A stretch of 64,000 bases of DNA from Atriophallophorus winterbourni (lineage: Eukaryota > Platyhelminthes > Trematoda > Plagiorchiida > Microphallidae), in assembly GCA_013407085.1 (NCBI GenBank), contig JACCGJ010019687.1:62001-126000 (forward strand), read 5' to 3'. Of the stretch, positions 12,598 to 25,605 are shown piece by piece. The position numbers and the translations under genes were made by a program. The notes under the pieces are model-generated. The model had not been told where the DNA came from. It ran no database searches and saw only the letters and a program-made list of their open reading frames with translations. The first letter of the stretch is position 1. Every line of letters begins with the position of its first letter.

Positions 12598-13645
12598 ATG
12601 TATGGTGGAACGAATGGAAAAAATCCGAAATTATTGTACAAAATTATGAATGAAAGTACCAAAAATAAACCAGGGTTTTTCCCGATCATGACAGGAGAAG
12701 GATTGACCGTCACAGTCCAAGAGACGACAGATGCACTTGCGTGCTTTTACTCTCAAATCTTCTGCCCTAAACAGCAATTCTCGCATCAAGAATTATTAAA
12801 CACAGTGGAATAACTAAGTGAACCGGTAATAGATCAATTCGTAGTGGAGCGACACTTACGACGATTAAACACGAAGAAATCCCCCGGGGAGGACAACATT
12901 ACCCCAGCAATTCTTCATGTGTTGTAGAGAGCTTTCACATAGCTTAGCTGCGGTTTTATCCAGAGTCTTCGCGAAGGTTGCTTACCTCTAGCATGGAAAG
13001 CGGGTGTGATAACACCAATTTACAAGGGTGGCTGTCGTTCTGACAAAGCAAATTACAGACCTGTAACGCTGCTACCCTGTATTTCAAAGATCATGGAGCG
13101 CATCATTGGTGAATGTATTGTGGGTCACCTTAAAGCAAGAGGTCTTTTTATCAGCAGCACAACACGGGTTTCGCCTGACCAGATCTTGTCTGTCGAATAT
13201 ACTGATCACACTAAACGACTGGACTATGTCGCTCGACCAAGGCTACATGGTTCACGCTTGTTATATTGATATTTCAAAGGCTTTTGACAAGGTCAATCAC
13301 AGCCTGCTTCTGCAAAAGCTAGCGCATTATGGAATAAGGGGTAACCTACTATCGTGGTTAACAGATTATCTGACCGATCGGCATGTGCGAGTTCGCATTG
13401 ACGGTGTGCTATCGAAAAGTATCGATGCCACGAGCGGGGTACCTCAAGGTTCAGTACTCGGGCCTATCCTTTTCCTGTTATACATCAATGATATTACTGA
13501 AATAGTGCGGTGTAAGCTAGTTCTTTTTGCTGGCGACATTAAAATATGGAAGCAAATTCGATCTACTGAAGATTGTTTGATGCTACAACAGGACTTGGAT
13601 GCTCTGTATCACTGGTCCCTATTAAATCAAATGCCGTTCAACTTA
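12598..13645 (+). mobile_element. CR1-like LINE element E, RT up to the DNA transposon insertion
   Basis: The + strand reads NGKNPKLLYKIMNESTKNKP, then the RT: NTKKSPGEDNITPAIL, WKAGVITPIYKGGCRSDKA, QHGFRLTRSCLSNILITL, CYIDISKAFDKVNHSLLLQ, SGVPQGSVLGPILFLLYIND. A stop interrupts after ILHVL near 12925 and a frame change lies near 13140-13150. The catalytic box is LFAGDIKIW: the first aspartate of the usual FADD has become glycine, so catalysis would be lost even without the breaks. The frame ends at MPFNL, where the pogo-type element begins. Confidence 0.87.
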
Positions 13646-15440
13646 CCGTATTTTTCGGACTATAAGGCGCACATAAAACACTAATTTGTACGAAAAATCG
13701 GCAGTGAGACTTATATTTATATTCCGGTGCGCCTTATGTATGAATAGTGTATGTTCACACTGCGCTGAAAAATCTGTCAAAATGTTTTATTACGACTTTG
13801 GTAAGTGACGATGTCACTCCCCTTGATTGTAGAAGAATAATCACTGATGGTCGTGGAGTCGGCTTTCTATGCTGTCTAGACAGACTTGTTTTGGGGTCAG
13901 AGTCAAACAATCAACAACAGATCAACATGAAACTATTCAGCGATTAAAATGAAACTCTTTCACTTACCGAAACCACTATTCCTGGTACGTACGGTGCTTA
14001 AACATCCGGTAATTAAAGACCCCAAAATGGCACCTGTTAAGAGACATGCTTACGATGCGGATTTCAAACTCAAGGCCATCAGCCGCGCAGTACAACATGG
14101 GAATAGAGCAGCTGCGAAACAATTCAACATTAATGAATCAATGGTACGGAAGTGGAGGAAACAAAGATGACCTGCGTCAAGTAAAGAAGACGAAGAAGAG
14201 TTTCCGAGGGAACAAGGCAAGATGGCCACAATTAGAGGACAAAATTGAGCAGTGGATTACTGAACAGAGAAGAGCAGGTAGAAGTGTCTCTACAATCTCC
14301 ATTCGACTTAAGGCAACAGCGATGGCACGTGATATGAAGATAGACGAATTTCAAGGAGGTCCTTCTTGGTGCTTCGTTTTATGAAAAGGCGTCATCTCTC
14401 CATCCGCACAAGAACTACCACTTCGCAGCAACTGCCAAAGGATTACAATGAAAGGATAGCTATCTTCCGCACTTACTGCAAGGACAAGATCATAGAAAAG
14501 AAGATCCATTCTGACCACATCACAAACATGGATGAGGTCCCTCTCACCTTTGACATCCCCATGAACCGTACCGTAGAAAAAACAGGGACGTCTACTGTAT
14601 CTATACGCACCACAGGGAATGAGAAATCTTCCTTCACTGTCGTTCTTGGTTGCCAGGCTAATGGTCAGAAACTACCACCCATGGTCATTTTTAAGAGGAA
14701 GACTTTGCCAAAAGAAACGTTTCCTGTTGGAATCATTGTTAAGGTCAATCCGAAAGGCTGGATGGACGAAGAGAAATGAGCGAGTGGCTGAGAGAAGTTT
14801 ATGTCAGGAGGCCGGATGGCTTTTTCCACACTTCTACGGCCTTATTGATCTACGACTCTATGCGCGCTCATCTCACTGAAACTGTCAAAAGTCAAGTGAA
14901 GAAAAAAATTCGGAGCTGGAGTCAATAGGGCGTTCAAGGCTAAATTGCGAGCCGCATAAGAGCAATGGATGACAGAAGGTGAGCACACATTTACCAAGAC
15001 AGGTAGGCAACGCCGGGCTAGTTACGCCACTGTCTGCCAATGGATCGTCGACGCCTGGGCTAAAGTATCGGTCTCTACTGTTGTCCGAGCTTTCACTAAG
15101 GCTGGAATCATTGATGAACAGCCAAGCAACAGCAATGAGACTGAATCGGATGATGACGAGAGGGATCCGGGCGTGCTTGATGCCGCTATCGCCCAACTGT
15201 TGAATTCTGACACCGAAGACGAGGAATTTGATGGATTCGTAGAAGAGGAATGATTGAAAAAGTTAGTGTACTTTTTATGTAATATTGACAGTTATTGTTC
15301 ATGATTTGAATAAAGTCTGACCTATCCGACTATTTTTGTTTGCTTTATGCGCCTTATAATACGGTGCGTCTTATCTGCAAAACAGAATGTTCCACTGATA
15401 CGCGTTTATAACCGGTGCGCCGTGAATAATCGAAAAATCG
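13646..15440 (+). mobile_element. pogo-type (CENP-B/POGK-like) DNA transposon, decayed
   Basis: The ends are imperfect terminal inverted repeats of about 28 bp. The left end at 13646-13672 carries TTTTTCGGACTATAAGGCGC and the right end at 15413-15440 carries GGTGCGCC...CGAAAAATCG. Both are bordered by TTA, consistent with a TA-type target duplication. Further copies of the GTGCGCCTTA word lie just inside both ends (about 13724 and 15347). Between them is a broken transposase gene on the + strand (14027-15253). The element sits inside the RT of element E, so it is younger than that LINE. Confidence 0.85.
14027..15253 (+). pseudogene. pogo-type transposase, frameshifted and internally deleted
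   Basis: In order the frames give an N-terminal DNA-binding segment (MAPVKRHAYDADFKLKAISR, then NESMVRKWRKQR), a CENP-B-like helix-turn-helix segment (LEDKIEQWITEQRRAGRSVS, frame from 14046), the start of the DDE domain (HITNMDEVPLTFDIP with the first aspartate, frame 14366-14779), KSSFTVVLGCQANGQKLPPM, and then FLIYDSMRAHL-like residues with the second aspartate in a shifted frame. The C-terminal acidic tail is at 14969-15253. Frames shift near 14168, 14340-14370 and 14779. The segment that normally carries the LQPLD motif is deleted near 14925 and a TAA lies near 14957. An AATAAA at about 15308 may be its polyadenylation signal. The BrkDBD-like start plus DDE resembles POGK and the Passer group of pogo elements; this is by eye. 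Confidence 0.85.
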
Positions 15441-15530
15441 TTACTCTTATTTTTGGTCTATGTGCAAAGGTGCCCACATTGAAAGTAATATGTTGCTCAT
15501 GGATTTTGAAATCGAAAGGGAAATAATGTT
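15441..15530 (+). mobile_element. CR1-like LINE element E, continuation beyond the transposon
   Basis: Just after the right end of the pogo-type element, the + strand reads VQRCPH and then, in another frame, ESNMLLMDFEIE. This fits the NVQKCK block expected in CR1-like RTs right after MPFN. The rest of the LINE is not recognisable beyond about 15530. Short and frameshifted, so moderate confidence. Confidence 0.55.
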
Positions 15531-15716
15531 GACATTTTAATAGTTAATAATAGAAGGCTCGATTTTGAAAATCTATGAAAATTTTCGCGCTTTACTCGCA
15601 CACTAAGTGTGAAAAGGTTTCTTGAGTCATGTAGCACCGGCTGAAGGGTAGTCGGAATGTATTTGTAGGCCTTTACACAACAATTTCTATATATATAGAG
15701 ATATATATAGATAGTA

Positions 15717-15762
<46 letters not shown>

Positions 15763-18700
15763 TTTGAAAATAAATTTAAACACACTCGGATAACCTCTTG
15801 ATGTACAATATAATCAGTTTCATCCATTCGGCAATTCGGCAAGCATGAGCTTCTGAGAGCGAACATTGCTATATCTAATATCGAGGCTTCCGTGACAAAC
15901 CATTTGCGCATAATTATCACACGACCCCCATGATCTGAAAACAAGAAAATTACACAATCTATTAGAATGAATTTTGATCACACGCAACGCAATGCTGACG
16001 GGTTGACGGTCAGGATCTGGCCTTATCTCTGATGTTATGTGTATCGTACAAGGTGCTGACGCAGCGATATATATCGGAGCAGTGCTAATGTATACCGCTC
16101 ATTAAAATCGCCTTTAAACCGTCCTTATATTTCTGCAACAAACCCATTATTGTGTAAGCTCTTGTTCAAGGATACATCAACTTTCACCCTCATCATTCTA
16201 CAAAACCGCTGCCTAATCCGACGTGGTGTTTACACATGCCATGTTTCAATTCGTTAACAAAATAAATGTTTTCTCGTTGTACACGCTGCTTAATTTCTTT
16301 CTACGTCCGCACATTGATCTAATTGAACAATTGTTTTGTACACATTTGGGCAATGAAAAACACAAACACCCTTGCTCGCGCACGGTTCACGTTCCAATTA
16401 AATCTAAGTATTTAGCGAATGCATTTCACAATCTTTTGAAATCATATCGCATCGTGGGTGTTGATATTGAAAACAATGATTCACTATCATATGGTGATAG
16501 TCTATTGTGATTTGGTCAGCCATTAGTGCTGTCTTTATTTATGCGTTGCACATTTTTAATAGCAATAGCAATATTATTTGAAATATATTTTAATCCATAA
16601 ATCAGTCATTCATTCGGGTTATCTTAAAGTCGTATTTGACTGGGATTAACCTGTCTGTCGGTTTATTTTGCATTCATGAATTTATCCCACTGTACAATAT
16701 AGCTTTCGATTGTTATTTCGAAGGAGATTATAATGACAGGCGCTACATAATTACTGCTATTTCCCATCCAACAAACAGCATAGGTTATCAAATCAAGTTC
16801 TAACTTCATCTGACCTTTCTTGTTTTTTTTTCAAAATCTTCAGTCGAAACTTTATCCGCAATCAGAATTTAGCTCTTGCGTAATTTTTATTCGATTTTCA
16901 TAACGCATTGACCCCGTTTTGATGCAGATTTTCCTGCAAGAAGCCAATCTATTCTTTTATTCATATCCTAAAACTTTTGCACTGAAGTGTAGTTTTTCAC
17001 ATGGGTTTAATGAAAACACCGACAATAAACCCTTATTAAACTAAATTTTAAGGAAATCGTTTATACAAGGTTTCGTTTCTAACGTTGATGCCTCCTTAGA
17101 ACAAAGGTGATATACAGAGCATTGGACATGTTTGAGTAGTACTCAAACCACCGCATAATCTACTCAACAGAGAAAAACCGTCATGTAGTGTCAAGCCATG
17201 TAGGCAAGACTAACATCACTTATTCTCTCAACTAACACATTCGCATTGATTAAATGCGGATAAATGCGGCACATGTCAGTTGACTCAAATGTGTTGTATA
17301 AGCAAAAGTGCAACTTTTACTATTATTTTGGATTTCTATCATCCTTTGCACTTACACTCCACCATCATCGATTTCTAGCTGTTTGCCGTCTTCACGTAGA
17401 GTCAATAAGATTGGGTTCAGTTAATCTTGAGTGAATAAGTTTTTGTTTTAAAGTTACTATTAAACAGGTTTAATGCGTTCTTCTTTTGGATGACCTATCC
17501 GCACAGAAGCTATAAATCAACCAATCAAATCAATGATGATGACCACATAATGGATCGCTGTGATCCACTGTTCTTGCATGTCTCAACCGAGCTCTTGCTT
17601 TTACTGTCTTCACGTAAAGTCAGGAAGATTATTTTTCTAACATCGTATAATGCCATATTTTGCATACGTTGTTCAGTGCGTGATCTGTAAGCCTCAATGA
17701 TTTTCAATTCTTTTTAAAATATTGCGTTCCATGTAGTTCTTAAATCTATATCTCAGTAAATTTACCTCGCTAATCAAGTTCCGTACTGTCATTCGTGTTA
17801 AAAGGCCAGTTAATGCTCAATCGTGTATCACTTCCCCATGATTCAAAATACATACTCGATTGTATCCCGTTTGGTCAATATGATCAAGTTCAGTGAACCT
17901 AAGAACTTTATTGTTGAATGATATACAAAGTCGAAACTTGAGATAGCCGTTTCGGAGGGTTGGCGAAATCATGGAAGATAAATTCTATCCTGGTAACACT
18001 AACATTATAATATTGGACGATAGTTGAAAGAGTAAAAACAGTTGTTTCTATCTTCCCTATCGAATTCTCATCTACCGAGGTCAGGCTGGCTTGGCTTTAT
18101 AACAAAGAAGGTTCGAACTGGGAAATTTAAGAAGGTCGGAGTTCGATGGGTTTATAAATGAACCATTGAGATGCCATATCGTAAAGGTAATTGAACATTA
18201 GCGTCACATCTCCCAGTCCTATTCTGAGTTGGTCTCTTTTTGGACACCATTTCATTTGTTTGCGTAACTTTATTTGCTGATTATCCCACGAAATCATATT
18301 TTAGTAAAATTATAAGAATTGAAAGAAAGTCGTCTTGTTAATACCATTCTACGCACCACCGGATGCGTGTGTAAGTTTACACGTAGGTATCCTCATTTGT
18401 CTCATAGAAATAATATAATTTGCTTCAGGTTTCTGTAGAATATATTTTATAAACCTGCTGCAATCGAGCATTCAGCTACAATGATAATAACAGCCGAGTT
18501 AGTACTATGATGTTAATTTTTCACAACAGGCAGCTCCCCTCCACGTGTCTCAAGGTGCCATCCACCATCTCAAATATTCTGAGCATCTTTTTATCGGCAG
18601 TTCGCTGTTGAAGAGTACCTCAGCAAACGCCACGAAAATTACTTACACTTGATTCGAAATGACCTTTCTGACATGACTACTGTTGTTTGGAGTATCGAAT

Positions 18701-20447
18701 TTATGTGGAAAAATTTTCGTTCATGTCTCATCAACTCTGACGACTTACTTTGATTCTGTTATCAAGGCCCTCTCCCAAATTTATCTCCTCAATGTTAAGT
18801 CTGAAGTGATTACCTACTTATTCTCCTGCTTTTCTTTAATTCCTCTGCATTATTTCAAATCCTTTACGATCATTGCACGCCATGTTTGACGGTTTCTGCA
18901 GCGACATGCTGTACATACAAGAAAGGTATTAATACTCCGAATTACTTTTTAGACTATACCGTGAAATCTCAAATGGTACATTATCTTCATTTAAATTTAT
19001 TCTCAATTTTTATTCTAGCCGCATTTTCTCTATTCTACTTTCGTTTTGTTTCTCAGATTCGGCCGGTGTGAAACGAATTCACGCGGATATTGGACCATTG
19101 AAATTACCCACATCTGCATTCTCAGCCAGTTCGGTATTCCAAAATCAGCCGGATTATCAGGCTCACAAGGCTAAGTAAGTCCCCGGTGGTATCGTATGAC
19201 AGCTTCAGCTGCTCTAAGTGTAGTTCTTATCTTGGCCCACCTCATCGCCGAAAATCATTTCCCCTCCACGCCCATTTTCATGTTTTCTTCCGCCTCACTG
19301 ACCGGGTGACAATCGTAAATCTCATCCTCGTCTTGTCGTTCCCGGTAGGTTGATTCTGATTCGAAGCGGCGTCGTGTAGGATTTCATCTGTTTATGACTC
19401 ACCCGCGTTTGTTTAGCACCGGATTAGTTCGCAAAACATACATAGGCACATCGTCCTCGTTAAATACAGATCGCCATAAGGTTATTGACGGTCATACATG
19501 TGCGATTCAATGCCAATGTCGTGTAATTATTATTATTATTATCAACATTTCTAAGATGAAGGTAGACAATCAATGGTCCATTAAGCTTGTTTTCTTAACC
19601 TGATGTGTGCGATATAACTGATCGGTGCGCCTTTTCCTTGAACTAGTTTTTGCTATCAGCATTTTCTAACCGAACGTGCTTTTTTCTCGCTCGTTATCGA
19701 TGTGTATTATCAGCATGCGGGTATCACATATGTACTAGCATTATCAAAAGCCATTACGCAGTGTGCACAACATTGATAATGCGACCGTAGTTTGAGCGCG
19801 GTGTATAAATTTGACAGGTTTGAGTCCTCCACGCTGTTGACATTCACGTGGCCCGGTGCTAGTCATCCACGTTTTGATAAATGAGGGTTGTCACGTAAAA
19901 TGGACGGGTATCTAACGTCAAGTGAGGTTTGCTGGGTGTTTAAATTACACCCAAGTTCAGGTTCATTCCCGTCACTGACATCTGTTTGTCGAAATTGCTC
20001 AAGCGTTGTACACCGTGCTGTCAATGTTCTCTCCATTGTGAGATTGTTCTGTCTGATATTTTTTCATGGTACTTTTGCTAGAGCATGACGTCGTTGTTGT
20101 TCTCGGGAACTGCATACGTTGTTGTTGTTGTGTGTATCATTAAAGTTTTATCGTTTCGATTGATTTATAAAATCATTTAGTTGAATATAAAAGACGCGCG
20201 TCAAGGTGAAGTCGACGATAATGATTATTTGTTGTTGACATCGAAAATAATGAAAGTGAGCACAATCCCGCATTCAACTCAGGGTTTGAATTAAAACATA
20301 TCAGCCTTGCTTAATGAGTGCATCGCTGTTTATATGGGAGAAACAAATTTGTTTTGAATGCCTATAACTATTACAAATCATGTTATACTTAACGTAACTT
20401 CTTAAGTCACTTTTGAAATTAAGATACCTGCCTCTTTCTTAAAGCAA
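15531..20447. other. non-coding stretch
   Basis: No supported gene. It contains the AT dinucleotide run at 15687-15762 and a short ATT run near 19508. The open frames here have no recognisable similarity. Confidence 0.55.
15687..15762. repeat. AT dinucleotide microsatellite
   Basis: An uninterrupted run of alternating T and A of about 40 bases at 15720-15761, preceded by a degenerate TATATAGA stretch. Open frames across it that encode strings of Tyr-Ile are artefacts. Confidence 0.95.
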
Positions 20448-20858
20448 GTATTAAACCAGTTGGTCTTGCCAACTTCTCCTAACAGTGGCTTCCAAGCTAA
20501 ACTTGTTTACCGTTTTCTACTGTTTCAACGCATGCTAGTCCTGATTGTACTGTCACTGCCTGGGGAGGGCAAACAGCACAAAACCGGTCGTGCGGTGTTT
20601 GATGAAAATGCATGCAAATGCGGATTTATATTACATGTTCATTGGTTTAAACTTTCTACATGTGAGTCGGCACATGTGATTGAACAAGTTGGTCATGCCA
20701 ACCTTATCCAATAGTGGCTTACAAGCGCAACTTGTTTACCATGCTTACACTGTTTCAAGCGCATGCGGATACTGATCCTACCGTTCCTACCTGGTGAGTG
20801 TAGACACCACAAAACCGGTCGTGGGGTGTGTGTGATGGAACTGCATGCAAGTGAAGAT
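20448..20858 (+). repeat. tandem dimer of the hammerhead repeat, both copies mutated
   Basis: Two head-to-tail units in ribozyme sense on the + strand. Each has GTTGGTC.TGCCAAC, AAACTTGTTTACC, CTGTTTCAA.GCATGC and then the ribozyme centre. Predicted cleavage positions fall after 20589 and after 20820, a spacing of 231 bp. The first core reads CTGGGGA, the second CTGGTGA, and both have AAAA in place of GAAA, so neither should cleave. A scrap of a third unit (GGATAATGGCTTCAAAGCC) follows near 21000. Confidence 0.85.
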
Positions 20859-21020
20859 TTTCGGTAAAGACAAACATGTATTCTGTTGCTCACATCCACG
20901 GCACTTACAACAGCAACAACCCAATTTATTGGTCATTTAGATGCACCATGGACGCTGTAAATCTGCATTCGAACGTCGTGGTTCGTTGCAACAGTTCTAT
21001 TGGATAATGGCTTCAAAGCC

Positions 21021-23859
21021 TAAATTTGTATGCACCTAGAATATCGAGAAAGCTCTCTATTTTGCGGGAAATGGATAAGAATGTAAGAATGTTCAATAAA
21101 AACGGTTCAAAATTACAGAGACAACAACCCATAACACAGCATATCAACGAGACAACTGTTTGCGTGATTGATCTTTGGCAACCTACTTTTGACAGATACC
21201 TTGAAGAGATTGGTACCAAGGATCGCCAATATAGTGGCATTCTAGTTAATAATAATATAATATGCTTCGATCGATTAATAGATGGAGACTGGGATTTGAT
21301 GCGTTCGTTGTGGAGTGGTTGGGATATATCGTTGAGAATAGTATTAGTAAGCTTGGTATTAGTAAGAAAAGCGTTGCTTCAAAATAATTTTCAGGATGTT
21401 CGTGGGAGCTAGAACTGAAGTGAACAATAATATTAATGCAACGTCTTATTATTACAGCTTTAGGAAGGTGTACGGGTAAATTGTACGAGAACAGTCCACA
21501 AGACAGGGCATGATATAAGAGTCAGTAAAGTGAGAAATTAACTCAGGGCTAACGCTAAGAGAGCGCATAGTGGAAGATGTACAACGAGGGGCTACGTACT
21601 TTAGTGAGCATAAACATAAGATGATAAGTCCATGATAATGTATCGGAAATAGTCACCCTAGATACCTAACAAGATTTTTCTAATAAGTATGCCGTTTTCT
21701 GTATTGCTGAACAAATCAAAAATCACACTCAAGGATTGTGATTTTCGTCCGTTAATCTGAAATTCATTAACGTGTATTTTGACCAGTGAAAATCTATGTG
21801 TTACTCTTTGTGTATTTTTTTCTTGTGTTATATATTTTCAAATATTCCTTGTTCTCGATGGTAACACATAATATTAAACGCGCTCATTAACACAGAGAAG
21901 GAAAACGTTCATATTCGAATATCTTCTCCAATCTGAAGCCTGTTCAAAGCCTCACATTGATTGCATCTCGACGTAACACGATTCTTGGTGTTAACTAACT
22001 TACTACATCTCGACTAAGGTGTAGGTACTCTTACTATTTACATGTGTATAGTAATATTCCTTCCATTTTTGTATATGTGATCACACATTGCCCATATGAG
22101 TCTTTTCAAATGTTGTTAACTAAAGCTCTAAGTGAAATTCGTCGTGATCTTCCTGGTTGCTACTTTTGTTGGGGTCTTTGTTTTGCGGAAATCACAAATG
22201 CTGGTCATTCAACCTACGGGTAGCATGGTAGACGTATATTGCAGATACTCATCCGAACATCTGGATTGGGTTGGTATAATGATATTATTAGCAAAATTTA
22301 TTTTGATAAAACGTACTTACTCATCTGATTTCAACTTTGAAATAGATAAACAGATATTGACAAATGCAAGTACACTGAAGCAATCATTTGTTTTAATGTA
22401 ATATGTATCATATCTAACTAAAAACTTACAAAAATTCTCTTTGTTGTTGCTTCTAACGTGTCCTCAAGAGTGTTTCGGTGTCTTACTGTTCAATATTAAG
22501 CTGACCTTACGTTGACCTAGGTCTACAGAAGATTTATGCAGATATACATGTGAATGACTCATTCCGTCTGGCGCTCTACATATCTCACTCTTGACGGTAC
22601 TCTAGGTGACCAAAAATTGCGGGTTTTTATAGTTTTGCATCGTGTTGGACCTCTCACACCAAAACAGCTCAAATACTCGCCTAGTGGAGGAAGATTTTCT
22701 CAAGTGGAAAATAATATCCTGTTATTGCGGTTGCTTAACGGTGCAACTTTCACGCACGAATGGTTTGTTCGGTGTGGCGATGGCACTGTGTGTTCTTCAC
22801 AGACACGTCTAATTGGATTAGCCCGAGGAAACGAGAATTATGACTAAGCCGGCACGTAGCGATCATTATTGCTCAACAATATAATCCTCTCTCGTCTCGA
22901 AGGCATGTTGTTTCGCTTGAGCAACGAATTTTGTTGGAATTTTTTGTTTCATCTTTCTGTTGTATTCAGACTACCTACTGATTTGGTCATCGTGATTGAA
23001 AACTCGTTGTCAGGCTCTCGTAATTACACTGAATTTGCATGTCATTTTTCGTATTGTTTAAAAAATCTTGTGTGAGATTATGCTCACTAACTGCCATCAA
23101 AGCTTTGCTGCATTGAACACTTTGCCTGTAAGATTCCTTTCACACATTGTGTTATATACTACTACACGATGACATCTTTTCTTACACCCCTGATTTCCAT
23201 CCATTCTTGGTGTAAATGTTATAAAGACAGTAATCAGGAAATAACGCAATTCGATAGTCCAGTGGATGCCATCTCAATGTCTGTACTGCTTTCTGCTGCT
23301 GAGACCAGAGCTCAGCATTGGGCCATGGGATATACTGGATGGGAAACCAACATTCCTGTCGGCATATCAACCACTAGTTTCGAAGTGTATATGTTATTGC
23401 CCTTCATCGAATTATAATCTCCTCCGCAATGTATATGTTATACCTCAAGTATTTTGCATTTTCCCTTGTTTATCGAGCAGCTTATAACAATGCCCTTATA
23501 TTACGACCACCATCAATCTCCCCACGTCTATAGCACTCGGCACACCTGTCGTTTGCCGCCTTAATTGGCACTGCTATGCCGATTTTGAATCGTGCATCCA
23601 GCAAGCCAGGACATTCGACCTCATTAAATCATCATACATCTGTTTTCACAACACCACACTTCGCCTGCAACAGGTGGAGTACTTGCTGTCGCGTCGTTTC
23701 ATTATTCCAGGTGAATTTCAAGTGCAGTGACAATAAGGCCGGGTTTTGTGTCAGTGTGAAAAGTGGTGTTGGGAAAAGGGGAAGCATCACATATTTTTGA
23801 GTATCATCAGATTTACTGTGTGATTTAAATGTGGTTGAACACGTTCACTATGCTTGATT
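21021..23859. other. non-coding stretch
   Basis: No gene is supported. Open frames of 60 to 130 codons occur on both strands; one at 22132 starts with a hydrophobic run, but nothing else supports it. Confidence 0.5.
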
Positions 23860-24062
23860 ACAAGCTGTGTGGCTAATATCGTGCTAAATTGATTGGCTAC
23901 CGGTAGTGAGCTGCATACTGAAACACACTGAAGTCTCACTACTATATCTATTTTCATTCTTATATATGTCTGGGCCGAGGCAACCTGACTGTATCTTAGC
24001 CCACGTACAGTCTGTCATTGTGCTGCACTTTGCCTGGATCAGGCTTGTGCTTTCATACATAC
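23860..24062 (+). repeat. unnamed interspersed repeat R2, longest + copy
   Basis: About 200 bp. It starts with CAAGCTGTGTGGCTAATATC, continues with CGTGCTAAATTGATTGGC and GTAGTGAGCTGCAT, and ends with the CACGT.CAGTCT, GCACTTTGCCTGGATCAGGC and TGTGCTTTCATAC block followed by a short ATAC tail. The same order is seen in inverted copies at 36040-36252 and 55290-55512. The terminal ATAC units suggest a retroposed element; no source is recognised. Confidence 0.8.
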
Positions 24063-25269
24063 ATACATCGTTGAAACGACAATGGTGCTGGATGGGTTAC
24101 GTGCCGGAATCGATAGTTGTCCAGTTACATGTTTTATCTAACTTTGCTGAATGTTGGCGGTCTACCTGGAATTTTCGTGAAACTGCTGTTTAAGAAGAGG
24201 CCGAGTTGTTGGTTCCAGGGTGGCGATAACTAATTTTGTCAAAACGACTACCCAAGCTTTGGTTTTAATTCTATGAATGTTTGATGCGTTAGATAATGCT
24301 TTTGTGCTGTGAGACGATGCAAAGTTGCGCCAAACGAAAGCTCTAATAGAGAAATCGAACTATTTAGAGCTACATCTAGCGCTTATCGGTGGTGAACTAT
24401 ATTTACCGTTATCTTTCAACAACATCCTGAAGCACGTGCCTGAGAGTTTCATTACGGACAAAGACGTTTAGTGTGCAAGTAAAAATTACATTTGCTAAAT
24501 AAACTCACACTTTTCTGTTATGCGCGATTGTTATTCAATCAATTATCTGCAGCTAGCGACCTGTGATTTCAACGCCCTTCAGTGCGACTTGTCATCTCTC
24601 AGTTTATCATCATGTTTCCAAACGGAGGCCGTGATTTTTCGCACACCCACATCAGAATCGCTTACTAGATCAATAGCAATAAACAGTTGTTGTGACTTGT
24701 CAAACAATCAGGTTTAGCGATCCGCGTATACGGCTTCAATGAACTACTTGGTTTGCGATTATTTCGATGTGAACCGATGAAAACATTAAATTGTGATAGG
24801 GTGAAACATATAGAAACTGCGACTACCATCCACCTACCGTTTCGAGACTCATGGTGATGTTGTTCTCTTTTCTTCCTCATATCCGTCTAGGTCTGGGCAA
24901 CCTGACAGTATCCTAGCCCACGTGCAGTCTCTGACTGTGCCGCACTTTGCTGGATCAGGCTTGTGCTTCCTTACCTTTATCTTTTGTAAGCTTCACCCAA
25001 ATAGGACTAACATCCAGAAACCCGCATTTAAGTGTCAATGTGAACAACAACACAATCCTGTTATTGATGAACTTTTCACTACTTAACCCGGAATGATCGC
25101 CTATTCAAGTGTTTGACCACCATGCATCGTTGCCGGATACTTATTTAAATGTTAGTTGAACTTCCTGTGTTGTCTTACAAGCAAAACTTCTTTACCATCG
25201 TCCAACGCCAAATACGCACACTCAGTGAACACAATTTAAACATCATCTATACGAATATTTTCCTCTATT
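24063..25269. other. non-coding stretch with one R2 copy
   Basis: No gene seen; the only recognised element is the R2 copy at 24889-24975. Confidence 0.5.
24889..24975 (+). repeat. unnamed interspersed repeat R2, partial copy
   Basis: Carries GGTCTGGGCAACCTGACAG, GCCCACGTGCAGTCTCTGAC and CTGGATCAGGCTTGTGCTT, matching the 3' half of the 23860-24062 copy. Confidence 0.8.
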
Positions 25270-25395
25270 GTTGTTTACCACTCCTCCGCATTTTCACGGC
25301 ATGCGTATCCTGATAGTTCTATCCCAACTGGCAGAGTACAAACAGCACGAAGCCGGTTGTGGTGTGTGCGATGGAAATGCATGCAAATGAGTATT
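25270..25395 (+). repeat. hammerhead repeat, mutated copy
   Basis: Ribozyme sense is the + strand. CAAACAGCACGAAGCCGGTTG and the downstream GATGGAAATGCATGCAAATG are clear, but the CTGATGA box reads CTGGCAG, GAAA reads GAAG and the cleavage triplet reads GTT. Inactive. It lies just past the 3' end of the Penelope-like element, in the opposite orientation. Confidence 0.75.
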
Positions 25396-25605
25396 TTCTT
25401 TTGATATCCTTCCAAATTTTCAATGGTCCTCGAACCTAATCACTACGACGAGGATATCGTTTAGTCCCTGTGAAAATACCCAACGATGGACTAACGTGTT
25501 TCAGGCTATTGGCATCAGATCACAACGAACTGACTAGCATTGAAAGAAAAAATGTTCACGACTTCATAAGCCATCTAACAAACCACGTCGGTTTCTTGGG
25601 AATTC
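25396..25605. other. spacer next to the Penelope-like element
   Basis: Probably 3' flank or untranslated part of the Penelope-like element; no feature recognised. Confidence 0.4.

Noticed and set aside
15497..15944. Open frames with strings of Tyr-Ile
   Set aside because: They translate the AT microsatellite and carry no gene signal.
22132..22401. Open frame beginning with a hydrophobic stretch that looks like a signal peptide, considered as a 5' exon of the DDR-like gene
   Set aside because: No donor site in a fitting phase and no discoidin residues follow.
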